Positions 47,781-56,991 of a DNA stretch of 64,000 bases are shown in pieces; position 1 is the first letter of the stretch, and every line of letters begins with the position of its first letter. The notes beneath the pieces were generated by a model, which searched no databases, was not told where the DNA came from, and saw only the letters and a program-made list of their open reading frames with translations. The position numbers and the translations under genes were made by a program. Origin of the DNA: CAWHQZ01 sp963831645 (GTDB lineage: Bacteria; Pseudomonadota; Alphaproteobacteria; Rhizobiales; Aestuariivirgaceae); assembly GCA_963831645.1 (NCBI GenBank), contig CAWHQZ010000008.1:1-64000 (forward strand), in the 5' to 3' direction.

Positions 47781-50144
47781 TCAGGCGAGCTTGCCGCCGA
47801 TCGGCAGTTCGCGCACGCGCTTGCCTGTGGCATTGAATATCGCATTCGCAAGAGCCGGAGCGAAGGGCGGAACACCCGGCTCGCCCACACCCGAGGCATG
47901 GACGGCGAACGGGTGCGGTACGATGTGGGTGCGCACGACCTGTGGGAATAGGGTCATGCGCGCCATCTCGTAGTCGTGGAAGTTCGATTGCTCGACCCGT
48001 CCATTGGCATGGGTTACTTTCGAATAGAGGGCGAGCGTCGTACCCATGACCGCAGCACCCTCCATCTGCGAACGCACCCGCTCGGGATTGGCGCAGAAAC
48101 CGCAATCGACAGCGGTGTGCACTTCCGGGATGTCGATCGAGCCGTCATCGCCGACCTTAACTCGCACCACCGAAGCGACGTAGGTGACGAAACTGCGGTG
48201 GCCGGCGATGCCCAGCCCCTCGCCTTTCGGCAGCTCCTTGCCCCAGCCGGCCTTTTCGGCGGCCAGCTCGATGACGGTCCTGAGGCGCCCGGTATCGATC
48301 GGGTATTCCGCATAGTGCTCGCCATAGTTCCAGAAGTCTTCCGGAAGACCCTCTGCCTTTCGGTCGATCTGGCGCGCCGGACCGATCAGCTCGAGCAGCA
48401 TGTCCTTCTGATCGCGGCCCAGCTCGTGGGCGATCTCGGCCACGAAGGACTGGATGGCAAAGGCATGATGGACATTGTTGACGGAGCGGAACCAGCCGAT
48501 GCGCGTATGCGCCATGGCCTTGCCGCTCTCGATCGTCAGGTTGGGCACATCGAAAGGCGTGTCGATCATCCCCATGCCGAGTTCGAGAGGATGCATCTCG
48601 CCGGGATCGGGCATGAAGTTGGCGAACAGCGATGGCGACGCATCGCGATGCCGCCAGGCGATCACCTTCCCGCCGCTATCGACACCGGCCTCGAGCCTTT
48701 GCACCGAGGTCGTGTGATAGAAGCAGTTCTGGATGTCATCCTCGCGCGTCCATTGCAGCTTCACGGGCGCACCTACTGCCTTCGACACCAGAGCCGCCTC
48801 GATCGCGTAGTCGCCCTTGGACTTGCGGCCGAAACCACCGCCAAGCAGCGTGGTATTGACCGTGACATTGGCGACGTCGACACCCAGTGCCTTGGCGATG
48901 TCGCCGCGGGCGCCGAACGGGCTTTGAAGCGGGCCCCAGATCTCCGCCTTGCCATCCTTGACGTCGGCCACCGCGACGGGCGGCTCCATCTGGGCATGGG
49001 CAAAATGCGGCTGATAGTACTCCGCCGAGATGACTTTCGCCGCGGAGGCAAGAGCCGCATCGGGATGGCCGCGCTTGCGGACGACCTTGCCCGGCTTGCC
49101 TGCGGTTTCCGTCATCTCCTTGCGATAGCTCTCGGTGTTGTAGACGGCGTGAGGTCCGTCGTCCCACTCAATCTTGAGTTGATCGCGGCCCTGAATTGCC
49201 GACCACGTATTGCGGGCGACAACGGCAATTCCGCCGAGCGGCGCAAAGCCGGCCGGCATCATGGAGGCCGGGATCTCGACCACTGTTTCGACGCCGGGAA
49301 CCTTGAGGGTCGCGGAAGCGTCATAGGATTTGACCTTGCCGCCCACTACCGGCGGGCGCGCCACCACGGCGAATTTCATGCCGGGAAGCTTGACATCGGC
49401 GCCATAGACCGCTTTTCCCGTGGTGATGTCGCGCAGATCGTAGATGGATACTTCGCCCTTGCCGATATAGCGAAAGTCCTTCTCGTCCTTGAAGGTAAGG
49501 GACTCGAGCGCCGGCACCGGCAGAGCCATGGCTGCTTCGGCAAGCTCGCCGAAACCAAGCTTCTCACCGGTTTCGCCGGAGCCATCGTCCGTCAGGCGAA
49601 CGACCTCATGGTTCCTGGCGCGGACGAGCTTGGGATCGACACCCCATTTCGCTGCGGCGGCTTGTTCGAGCATTTGGCGCACCGCAGCGCCTATCTGGCG
49701 CATCGACTGAATGTGATGGCGCATGCTGCGCGAGCCGTCGGTATCCTGGTTACCATATTTCGGTTCATCGCCAGGGGCCTGGACGATTTTCACGCGCGCC
49801 CAATCGGCGTCAAGTTCCTCGGCGACCACCATGGGCAGGCTGGTCCGCGATCCCGTGCCCATTTCCGAGCGGTGCGCGGTAATCGTGACCGTACCGTCTG
49901 GAGCAATCGAGACGAAGATCAGAGGATCCGTCTTGATGCCGTTCGGCATCTCGAGACCACCGGTCGGATAGGTCGTGAATGCTTCGGCCGACCTGGGCAG
50001 AGTATGCAGTGCGACGGTCAAGCCCAAGAAACCGCCGACGCCCTTGAGGATGCCGCGGCGGCTTAAATTCTCGATGATGGTCTGGCCGGCGACGGCCGGC
50101 ATTGTGAATTTGGAGCCGAGCTCCCGTTCGAGATATCCCAACAT
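47781..50144 (-). CDS. iorB: Isoquinoline 1-oxidoreductase-like molybdopterin subunit
   Basis: A 787-residue large subunit of the xanthine oxidase family in its membrane/periplasmic form. A Tat signal with SRRGILKGVGGFLGLTVAL is visible near residues 28-50. Molybdenum-cofactor segments of the family follow, such as GTGSRTSLPMVVAEELDADW, QPHFAHAQMEPPVAVAD, LLGGGFGRKSKGDYA and DCGFCANPERVRSQMEG. Such enzymes oxidise aldehydes or N-heterocycles; the substrate is unknown. The ATG is three bases after the iorA stop. No third cytochrome c subunit is next to it, which many homologues have. Its last codons and terminator are duplicated near 35.9 kb. Confidence 0.9.
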   Translation of the reverse strand: MLGYLERELGSKFTMPAVAGQTIIENLSRRGILKGVGGFLGLTVALHTLPRSAEAFTTYPTGGLEMPNGIKTDPLIFVSIAPDGTVTITAHRSEMGTGSRTSLPMVVAEELDADWARVKIVQAPGDEPKYGNQDTDGSRSMRHHIQSMRQIGAAVRQMLEQAAAAKWGVDPKLVRARNHEVVRLTDDGSGETGEKLGFGELAEAAMALPVPALESLTFKDEKDFRYIGKGEVSIYDLRDITTGKAVYGADVKLPGMKFAVVARPPVVGGKVKSYDASATLKVPGVETVVEIPASMMPAGFAPLGGIAVVARNTWSAIQGRDQLKIEWDDGPHAVYNTESYRKEMTETAGKPGKVVRKRGHPDAALASAAKVISAEYYQPHFAHAQMEPPVAVADVKDGKAEIWGPLQSPFGARGDIAKALGVDVANVTVNTTLLGGGFGRKSKGDYAIEAALVSKAVGAPVKLQWTREDDIQNCFYHTTSVQRLEAGVDSGGKVIAWRHRDASPSLFANFMPDPGEMHPLELGMGMIDTPFDVPNLTIESGKAMAHTRIGWFRSVNNVHHAFAIQSFVAEIAHELGRDQKDMLLELIGPARQIDRKAEGLPEDFWNYGEHYAEYPIDTGRLRTVIELAAEKAGWGKELPKGEGLGIAGHRSFVTYVASVVRVKVGDDGSIDIPEVHTAVDCGFCANPERVRSQMEGAAVMGTTLALYSKVTHANGRVEQSNFHDYEMARMTLFPQVVRTHIVPHPFAVHASGVGEPGVPPFAPALANAIFNATGKRVRELPIGGKLA

Positions 50145-50147
50145 GGC

Positions 50148-50600
50148 CTACACTCCTCCTGCCACCGCACGAACCGCGGTGTGAATACGCTCATAGCAAC
50201 CGCAGCGGCAGATGTTCCCTGCCATGCCTTCGGTGATCTGATCGTCGCTGAGCGCCTTGTTTTCGGAGACGAGCGCTGCCGCCTGCATGATCTGGCCAAC
50301 CTGGCAGAATCCGCATTGCGGTACGTTGTGTTCACGCCAGGCTTTTTGTACCGGATGATCGCCGGCAGCATCGAGGCCTTCGATCGTCACCACCGCCTTG
50401 CCGGCCACATCGGCAATCGCAGCCTGGCAGGACTGCACGGCCTTGCCGTCGACATGCACGGTGCAGGCTCCGCACAATCCGGTGCCGCAGCCATATTTGG
50501 TTCCGGTCAGCCCGAGCTCATCGCGGACGTACCACAGGACGGGCATTGCGGTATCGCCTTCGAAGGAATGCGTTTCTCCATTTACTGACAAACTCACCAT
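50148..50600 (-). CDS. iorA: [2Fe-2S] subunit of IorAB-type oxidoreductase
   Basis: A 150-residue small subunit with two [2Fe-2S] clusters. The plant-type cluster ligands are in KYGCGTGLCGACTVHVDG plus a later Cys (VQSCQAA). The second cluster is in PQCGFCQVGQIMQAA and ICRCGCYERIHTA. It passes electrons from the molybdenum centre of IorB. GGAGGAGAAG before this ATG decides the start; a longer frame adds 28 residues without support. First gene of the iorAB operon. Confidence 0.93.
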   Translation of the reverse strand: MVSLSVNGETHSFEGDTAMPVLWYVRDELGLTGTKYGCGTGLCGACTVHVDGKAVQSCQAAIADVAGKAVVTIEGLDAAGDHPVQKAWREHNVPQCGFCQVGQIMQAAALVSENKALSDDQITEGMAGNICRCGCYERIHTAVRAVAGGV

Positions 50601-50803
50601 CGAGTTCTTCTCCTCCGTTATACTTCTGGAATTCCGACCTGGCACGCGCACCCCGACGCCGGGAAAGAGCGGCAGCACCTGCATGCCACGACGTTGAGGC
50701 GCGCTTGAGACATCGCGGTTTGACGCCGGTTCGTTCCAGCGTCATTTGCATTGCGTAGAGATAGCATCCTACATCAATTCTGACCGACTAGTGAAGGCGG
50801 CAG

Positions 50804-51386
50804 TCATGCCGACTGACCTGCCGCTGTCGCATCCTTTATCTCCTCCAGGCGGCCGCTCCGCACGTCGTAGACGTAGCCGTAGATTGGAATGCGACGAGGG
50901 ACCAGAGGATGGCTGCGGATGCGTTTCACATCCTCCACCACGCTTTGCTCCGAATTGGAGAACGTATGCCACTTGATGAAATGCCCGTGCACCGAGCCGG
51001 GTCCTTTGCCGACGTCATGCCATCCCTTTTCGTCGACCTCCGCGGTTTCGAGGCTTCTGTCCAGGAGCTCCGCCATGATGTCGTCCGTGAACAGCGCCAT
51101 GCCGCAGTCGCTGTGGTGGATCACGAACCACTCCTTTGTCCCCAGGAGCTTGTATGAAATCACCAGCGAGCGGATTGCGTCGTCGGTCGCCCGGCCGCCG
51201 GCGTTGCGGATTACGTGCGCATCACCTTCCGCCAGACCGGCATACTTTGCCGGGATCGAGCCGCGCATCCATGCAGGTGAGAATAGCGAAGCCGCGAGCC
51301 GGAGGCAGTGGGAGCTTCCCTTTCTCGCCAAAATCTCTTGCATAGGTACGGTTGGCGCCAAGCACTTCCTCGACGATCTTGCTCAT
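50804..51386 (-). pseudogene. Beta-carbonic anhydrase, frameshifted
   Basis: Behind a perfect AAGGAGGAATCAAA site the first frame gives MSKIVEEVLGANRTYARDFG and the zinc/active-site box AILTCMDARLDP. Near 51250-51265 one base too many or too few shifts the frame. The second frame carries AKYAGLAEGDAHVIRNAGGR, ATDDAIRSLVISYKLLG and the second zinc site HHSDCGM, and runs to a natural end. Joined length is about 193 residues. All catalytic residues exist across both frames, so a sequencing indel is quite possible; otherwise CO2 hydration by this copy is lost. Confidence 0.8.
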
Positions 51387-51620
51387 TTTGATTCCTCCTT
51401 GCCGAACCGCATTTCTGCAGTCAGTGGGCGAGCGGACTATACCCCGACATTGCGGAACTGACACGATCGATCCAAGCCGAGGTCAGGCTGGGCCGCTCGC
51501 GGCGCCGTGCGGGAAGCGCCCAGGGTGAGCCCTCCGTCCGAAGAGCGCATCAATCGCGCTGATTGCGGGCAGCTCCGGCACGCTGAAAAAGGGAGCCCGG
51601 TTTTTACCACGGAACCGCCG

Positions 51621-52754
51621 TCAGGCGCCGCAGGGCTCTGGAACTCGGTACGCAGCCGAGCTGATGGAAGGCATCGTGCACAAGGGAGGCGCAGTCAACG
51701 TAGTGTAGCGGCGGATTTCAGCCGCGAGCCGGGTTCTTCCTATATTGCCAGATCGTAAGCGCACCGGCTCATCGATTGCGCTAGAATGTTCCTGTATCGG
51801 GAGTTGGTTCTTGCAGCTTCGACTCAGAATATCCTGCTGATCCAGAGATTCCTTGTTCTCCTGCGGCGCGATGCCGCCGGTCTGCAACAGCGAGAAGGCG
51901 TCCTTGTACCATTCGCTGCCGGGATAGTTGTGGCCGAGCACCGCCGCCGCGGTCTGCGCTTCCGACATCACTCCCAGAGCGTAGTAGCACTCCGTCAGCC
52001 GGTAGAGCGCCTCGGGCGCATGCGTCGTCGTCTGGTATTTGGATACGACGTTCTTGAACCGGTTGATCGCCGCAACATAGGCGCGGGTGTTGACATAGTA
52101 GCGCCCGACTTCCATCTCCTTGCCGGCCAGGTGATCGCGGGCGAGAACGGCCTTGGCTTCGGCATCCTGGGCGTAGACGGTTTCGGGGAAGCGGCGGCTT
52201 ACTTCCTCGAGTGCCTGCAACGCGTTTTCGGTGGTCGACTGGTCGCGCCCGACATCCATGATGCGCTCGTAATACGACAGAGCCACGAGATAGTAGGCGT
52301 AGGCGACATCCCGATGGCCCGGATGCAGGGTGATGAAGCGCTTTGCGGCATTGATCGAGTCGTCGTAGGCATTGCGCTGGTACTGCGCATAGGCGCCCAT
52401 GAGGATGGCCTTGGTGGCGAGCCCCGAATAGGGATGCTGCCGCTCGACCTCCTCGAACTGCTTGGCCGCTGCCTTGTATTCGCCGTCTTTGAGCTTTGCC
52501 AGCCCCTTGTTGTAGAGGTTCGCCGCAGCTTGGCCTTCGGCGGCGGCGGCGAGATCGGGCGGCACATCGCCGCTGGCCGCGCTCGCGGCGATGGTCGGAG
52601 CACCGGCGGTAGTGGATGCTTTGGGCTTGTCCTCCCAATCGATGAGGTTGGGCATGCCGGAGCATGCGGAAAGCAAGGCGGCGAGCAGAAACGCCGTTGC
52701 AGTGCGGCCAGCCTTGTCGTCAAGAAGCCTGAAAGGGTTATTTCCCACAACCAA
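51621..52754 (-). CDS. bamD: Outer membrane assembly lipoprotein BamD, altered C-terminus
   Basis: BamD is the essential TPR lipoprotein of the BAM complex. The lipobox LSAC (Cys31) follows a hydrophobic signal. The TPR part is typical: AANLYNKGLAKLKDGEYKAA, QHPYSGLATKAILMGAYAQY, YVAAINRFKNVVSKYQTTTH and PEALYRLTECYYALGV. The family part ends near residue 300 (LLQTGGIAPQENK). About 75 further residues, arginine- and serine-rich, do not look like BamD, so the natural end was probably lost to a rearrangement. In relatives recN follows directly; here it is about 16 kb away. The gene is 132 bases past the ftsZ terminator. Confidence 0.88.
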   Translation of the reverse strand: MVVGNNPFRLLDDKAGRTATAFLLAALLSACSGMPNLIDWEDKPKASTTAGAPTIAASAASGDVPPDLAAAAEGQAAANLYNKGLAKLKDGEYKAAAKQFEEVERQHPYSGLATKAILMGAYAQYQRNAYDDSINAAKRFITLHPGHRDVAYAYYLVALSYYERIMDVGRDQSTTENALQALEEVSRRFPETVYAQDAEAKAVLARDHLAGKEMEVGRYYVNTRAYVAAINRFKNVVSKYQTTTHAPEALYRLTECYYALGVMSEAQTAAAVLGHNYPGSEWYKDAFSLLQTGGIAPQENKESLDQQDILSRSCKNQLPIQEHSSAIDEPVRLRSGNIGRTRLAAEIRRYTTLTAPPLCTMPSISSAAYRVPEPCGA

Positions 52755-52885
52755 CCATCATGGCCGTCCCCTGACCAGATCCGGGGATTGAACCAGCCGT
52801 CCTCTTGTGAAACTTGTAGCGCTTAACCCCAGGAGGAGAAAGGCGGAAGCACAGATTTCTCCTGCCTCTATGGATAAAGAAGTCA

Positions 52886-52913
52886 AACCCGGCGGTTTTG
52901 TGACCGCCGGGTT
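52886..52913 (-). terminator. ftsZ terminator
   Basis: A perfect eleven-base stem AACCCGGCGGT/ACCGCCGGGTT with a six-base loop, 27 bases after the ftsZ stop. On the minus strand it is followed by TGACTTCTTT. It should separate ftsZ from bamD transcription. Confidence 0.75.
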
Positions 52914-52940
52914 CGACGTCCCCGCTTCACATAGAACGCG

Positions 52941-54491
52941 TCAGTTTGCCTGGCGACGGAGAAAAGCCGGAATCTCGAGCTGGTCGTCCTCGATCGCCGG
53001 ATCGATCTGCGAACCGAGGTGGTGGACGTTTTGCGGATTGTTTTCTTCGGCCGCCGGCGCGCTGGCGCGTTGGGGCGGCTTCAATGACATGGTCGGCTCT
53101 TTCATCGTTTGTGGCCCTTGAAGTTGATCGCGGCGGCTTAACCCGCTTGCCAGGCGTTCAAGCAAGCCCCTTCTTCGCTGCTGCCCCTGCTCGGCGATGT
53201 TGGCCACCCGCGCTTGTTGCGCCTGAATTTGCTTGCGCGCATGCGGTGGGAAGTCCTCGGCCGTCGGCATGCGGGGCGCGCGCCGTGCCGCAGGCTTGCC
53301 GGCGCTGGCCGGTTCATCGACGGTCGTGCTCGCCGCGAACGCATCCGCAGTCAACGCCGCCGCCTGTTTTGACTGCAGCTGAGACCGGACGGCTGCTCGC
53401 GGTTCAACCGGTCTGTTCACCGGGACCGGCTGCTTGCCGGTAAACCCGTAAAGCGACTGCTTCTGAGGCTTTTCGGAGGGCGATACCTCAGAAGCACCGG
53501 CGCCGTCCCCGGACTTTACCTGGTGCTCGGGGGCAAGGCCCGTTGCCACCACCGACACGCGCATGGTGCCCTCGAGCGATTCATCGAAGGTGGCGCCCAG
53601 AATGATGTTGGCCTCGGGATCGACTTCCTCGCGGATCCGCGTGGCGGATTCGTCCACTTCGTAAAGGGTGAGATCCGGCCCGCCGGTGATCGAGATCAAG
53701 AGGCCGCGGGCGCCGCGCATCGACACATCGTCGAGCAGCGGATTGGAGATCGCCGCTTCCGCCGCTTCGATCGCCCGCTTCTCGCCCGTCGCCTCGCCGG
53801 TTCCCATCATCGCCTTGCCCATTTCGCTCATGATGGCGCGCACGTCGGCGAAGTCGAGGTTGATCAACCCCTCCTTGGTCATGAGCTCGGTGATGCTGGC
53901 GACGCCCGAATAGAGCACCTGGTCGGCCATTGCGAAGGCGGCGGCAAAGGTCGTCTTCTCGTTGGCGACCCGGAACAGGTTCTGGTTGGGAATGATGATC
54001 AGGGTATCGACGTTGCGGGCGAGCTGTTCGATGCCTCGGTCGGCGAACGCCATGCGCCGCTGGCCTTCGAAGTGGAACGGCTTGGTGACGACGCCGACGG
54101 TCAGGATCCCCTGCTCCTTGGCGGCGCGCGCAATGACGGGAGCCGCACCGGTGCCGGTGCCGCCGCCCATGCCGGCGGTGATGAACACCATGTGGGCGCC
54201 CGCCAGGTGATCCATGATTTCCGGCAGCGCTTCTTCGGCGGCCGCGGCGCCAACCTGCGGTTGCGAGCCAGCGCCCAGTCCCTGCGTCAAAGCGGAGCCC
54301 ATCTGGATGCGCCGCTGTGCCGCGTTGTGCTGCATCGCCTGGGCATCGGTATTGGCGATCACGAACTCCACGCCGTCGAGGCCGGATTCGATCATGTTGT
54401 TGACGGCATTGCCGCCGGCTCCCCCCACGCCGAAGACCGTAATCCTGGGCTTCAGCTCCGAGAGGTTGGGCACACTCAAGTTGATCGTCAT
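52941..54491 (-). CDS. ftsZ: Cell division GTPase FtsZ
   Basis: A complete 516-residue tubulin-like GTPase that forms the division ring. It has a GTP-binding N-terminus (GVGGAGGNAVNNMI), the tubulin signature GGGTGTGAAPVIA, the T7 loop NLDFADVRAIMSEMG, a long alphaproteobacterial linker (residues about 330-500) and the conserved C-terminal tail EIPAFLRRQ for FtsA/ZipA-type partners. The start MTINLSVPNL is the standard one. Neither ftsA nor lpxC is adjacent: an MFS gene lies upstream and bamD downstream, so the division cluster is rearranged here. Confidence 0.96.
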   Translation of the reverse strand: MTINLSVPNLSELKPRITVFGVGGAGGNAVNNMIESGLDGVEFVIANTDAQAMQHNAAQRRIQMGSALTQGLGAGSQPQVGAAAAEEALPEIMDHLAGAHMVFITAGMGGGTGTGAAPVIARAAKEQGILTVGVVTKPFHFEGQRRMAFADRGIEQLARNVDTLIIIPNQNLFRVANEKTTFAAAFAMADQVLYSGVASITELMTKEGLINLDFADVRAIMSEMGKAMMGTGEATGEKRAIEAAEAAISNPLLDDVSMRGARGLLISITGGPDLTLYEVDESATRIREEVDPEANIILGATFDESLEGTMRVSVVATGLAPEHQVKSGDGAGASEVSPSEKPQKQSLYGFTGKQPVPVNRPVEPRAAVRSQLQSKQAAALTADAFAASTTVDEPASAGKPAARRAPRMPTAEDFPPHARKQIQAQQARVANIAEQGQQRRRGLLERLASGLSRRDQLQGPQTMKEPTMSLKPPQRASAPAAEENNPQNVHHLGSQIDPAIEDDQLEIPAFLRRQAN

Positions 54492-54647
54492 GGCATTCGG
54501 CGTCCGTTCGTCCCCGACGATCATCATTGTTACCCAAGTGATAACAAATGGTTAACACCACCTTACCGGAACGGGAAAAATGATTCGCGCCGCAACAGGC
54601 GGTTCGCGGCGCGTTAACTATCGACGGCACAGGGCAGGCGCCCTTAT

Positions 54648-56093
54648 TCACCGGATCGTGGTGGCGTCTTCGAGGCCGAGACCCTCCGGCGCCTCGCACA
54701 TCTCGCGTGTGAAGACGAGTGTCGCAACGATGCCGAGCGCGCTGACTGTCGCCATCAAGACGAGGACGCCGGAGACGCCCCACGCCGCCTTGACCTGTGG
54801 CAGGACGAAGATGCCGAGCGTTGCCCCGACCTTGGCCGCGGCCGCCGCGAAGCCGCTCGCCGTTGCGCGCACGCTGGTCGGAAACAGCTCTGGCGCGAGG
54901 GTGAAGGTCGTGGCGTTCGGCCCGGCGTTCATGGCGAGGTTGAACAGGATGAATCCGGCGAAAACCAGCGGCACGTGCATCGCCGACCCACCACCGGCGA
55001 GCGTTGCGAGGAGGAGAATGAGCATGCCGAGCGTCATGCCGGCAAACCCGACGACCTGCATGCGGATGCGGCCGAAGCGGGGCACCAAGAGGAGCCCGGC
55101 GAGGAAGCCTATCAAAAGGAAGAGGTCGATGGCCGCGCTTCCCTCCGCGTCGGCAAAATCGCCGGCGATCGACCCCGCCGTAGCCGACGACAGATGGATG
55201 GCGCCGAGGATCACCGGGGTGAAGAGACCGACGCCATAGGTCGCAATATCCATCAGGAACCACGGCACCGAAGCGAGAAGCGTCCGCGCCCGCAGAGGCC
55301 GGGCAAAGAGAAGCGCCAGGCGCCCCGGCAGAGCACCGGAGGCAGTCGGGGCAGCAAGGGCCGGCCGGTTCGCCGCCGGCACGAGCACGCCCGCCGGCAC
55401 CAGCTTCGCCACGATCGGCGCCGCATCCGCGCTCCGCCCTTGCTCGACGAGCCAGCGCGGGCTTTCGGGCAGCCATAGGCGGAACAGGAGGAACACGCAG
55501 GCGCCCGCGCCGGCGGCACCGACGATCCATCGCCAGTCCGCAAGAACGGCCGATTGGCGCAAGGTGGCGATCGCCATCGTCGCGCCGAGGAGCATCCCGA
55601 CCGACTGGAGCGCTATGGTGGCGACTACCATGCGGCTTCGGGCGCGCCGCGGCATCGTCTCCGACACGTAGGACCCGCTGACCGGGAAGTCGATGCCGAT
55701 GCCGACCCCGACCAGAAACTGGCCAAGCAGCACAAGTTGCGGCATGCCGGCCGTTGCGCTGACGAGCGCACCGGTGGCGAGGATCGCCATGTCAGCGAGG
55801 AAGAGAGGCTTGCGGCCGAAGCGGTCGGCGGCAGGCCCCCCGAGCGCCGCGCCGAGCGCCGCGCCGAAAACCAGCGCCGCGCCGATCAACCCGACCATGA
55901 GGGGCGTGAGGCCGAAGCGGTCGATCAGGAGCGGCACCGCCACGCCGAGCGAAAAGATCGAGAATCCGTCGAGCAGCGTGCCGCCGCTCGCGACGAGCCA
56001 CAGCCCATACTGCCGCCACCCCATCGGCGCCTCGTCAAGCGCCGCGAAGATCGCCTGCCCCTGTTGCACCGGCGCGCCATCGGGATCCGGCAC
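54648..56093 (-). CDS. MFS transporter, metabolite:proton symporter type
   Basis: A 481-residue protein with twelve hydrophobic segments. The MFS loop motif G-x-x-x-D-R-x-G-R-R/K occurs as GGPAADRFGRKPLF. The sugar-porter-like PESPRWLVEQGR lies after helix 6. An extended loop of about 50 residues follows in the middle. Substrate unknown; the group includes aromatic acid and sugar:H+ symporters. Its ATG is five bases after the PPK2 stop, so it belongs to the ATPase-PPK2-MFS operon and would profit from the proton gradient made by the first gene. Confidence 0.85.
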   Translation of the reverse strand: MPDPDGAPVQQGQAIFAALDEAPMGWRQYGLWLVASGGTLLDGFSIFSLGVAVPLLIDRFGLTPLMVGLIGAALVFGAALGAALGGPAADRFGRKPLFLADMAILATGALVSATAGMPQLVLLGQFLVGVGIGIDFPVSGSYVSETMPRRARSRMVVATIALQSVGMLLGATMAIATLRQSAVLADWRWIVGAAGAGACVFLLFRLWLPESPRWLVEQGRSADAAPIVAKLVPAGVLVPAANRPALAAPTASGALPGRLALLFARPLRARTLLASVPWFLMDIATYGVGLFTPVILGAIHLSSATAGSIAGDFADAEGSAAIDLFLLIGFLAGLLLVPRFGRIRMQVVGFAGMTLGMLILLLATLAGGGSAMHVPLVFAGFILFNLAMNAGPNATTFTLAPELFPTSVRATASGFAAAAAKVGATLGIFVLPQVKAAWGVSGVLVLMATVSALGIVATLVFTREMCEAPEGLGLEDATTIR

Positions 56094-56098
56094 GGACG

Positions 56099-56971
56099 CT
56101 ACTCCCCGCGGGCCTTCGCCGCCTTTCGCCCCCTCGCGGCGCCTCTCACGTCGCCGTGGTAGAGCCGCCGGATTTCGGCGAGGTCGACCGTCGGCTTAGG
56201 CAGCTTCAGGTTCATGTCCTCCATCGTGTCGGCGATGATCTGCGAGACGGCCAGGTTGCGGAACCATTTGTGGTTCGATGGAATCACGTACCAGAGCGCG
56301 TGTTTCTTCGAACAGCTGGACAGAGCGTCCTCGAACGCGGCGACGTAGTCGTCCCAGTAGTTTCGCTCGGTGTAGTCGGACGCGCTGATCTTCCACTGCC
56401 GCTGGGGATCGTCGAGCCGCTCCTTGAAGCGGGCGAGTTGCTCGTCCTTCGAGATGGTGAGGAAGAACTTGATGATCGTCGTATCGTTCTGCGTGTGCAG
56501 CAGCCTTTCGAACTCGTTGATCAGGTCGTAGCGCGCTTCCCATTTCCGCTTTGGCACAAGGTTGTGGACCCGTACCACAAGGACGTCCTCGTAGTGCGAG
56601 CGGTTGAATACCGCCACCTCGCCCTTACCCGGCGCGTGCGGGTGCACCCGCCAGAGGAAGTCGTGCGCGCTCTCCTGCGGCGTCGGCTCCTTGAATCCGG
56701 TGACCTTGACGCCTTGCGGGTTCATCGCGCCGACGACGTGCCAGCAGGTGCCGTCCTTGCCCGCTGCGTCGATGCCCTGGAGCACGATCAGCAGCCCCCG
56801 GCTGCGGTCGCCGTAGAACAGGCGCTGCATGGAGGTCAGCTTGTCCCTGTAGTGGTCAAGATCCCGCGCAGCGTCCTTCTCCGACTCATGCTTGCCATGA
56901 AAGTCCGGGTCGATATCCTTGAGCCTCACCTTGCTGCCCGGCTTGACGAGAAATTTCTTCCGGAAATCCAT
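56099..56971 (-). CDS. ppk2: Polyphosphate kinase 2 family protein
   Basis: A 290-residue PPK2 with Walker A GIDAAGKDGTCWHVV, NRSHYEDVLVVRVHNL, the lid LARFKERLDDPQRQWK and WYVIPSNHKWFRNLAV. It transfers phosphate from polyphosphate to nucleotides (or the reverse). A GGAGGCCAAC site supports this start. It lies between the proton ATPase (20 bases upstream) and the MFS gene (five bases downstream). Local ATP regeneration for the pump is an attractive inference. It is only distantly like the PPK2 near 23.4 kb. Confidence 0.9.
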   Translation of the reverse strand: MDFRKKFLVKPGSKVRLKDIDPDFHGKHESEKDAARDLDHYRDKLTSMQRLFYGDRSRGLLIVLQGIDAAGKDGTCWHVVGAMNPQGVKVTGFKEPTPQESAHDFLWRVHPHAPGKGEVAVFNRSHYEDVLVVRVHNLVPKRKWEARYDLINEFERLLHTQNDTTIIKFFLTISKDEQLARFKERLDDPQRQWKISASDYTERNYWDDYVAAFEDALSSCSKKHALWYVIPSNHKWFRNLAVSQIIADTMEDMNLKLPKPTVDLAEIRRLYHGDVRGAARGRKAAKARGE

Positions 56972-56991
56972 GTTGGCCTCCGAGAATAAGG

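Noticed and set aside
47976..50066. A 696-codon open frame opposite iorB on the plus strand
   Set aside because: It is the mirror frame of a high-GC gene with strong family matches; the translated product is rich in R, H, D and G without any domain.
53581..55530. A 649-codon open frame spanning ftsZ and the MFS gene on the minus strand
   Set aside because: It crosses two well-supported genes in a shifted frame, and its product is arginine-rich without family features.
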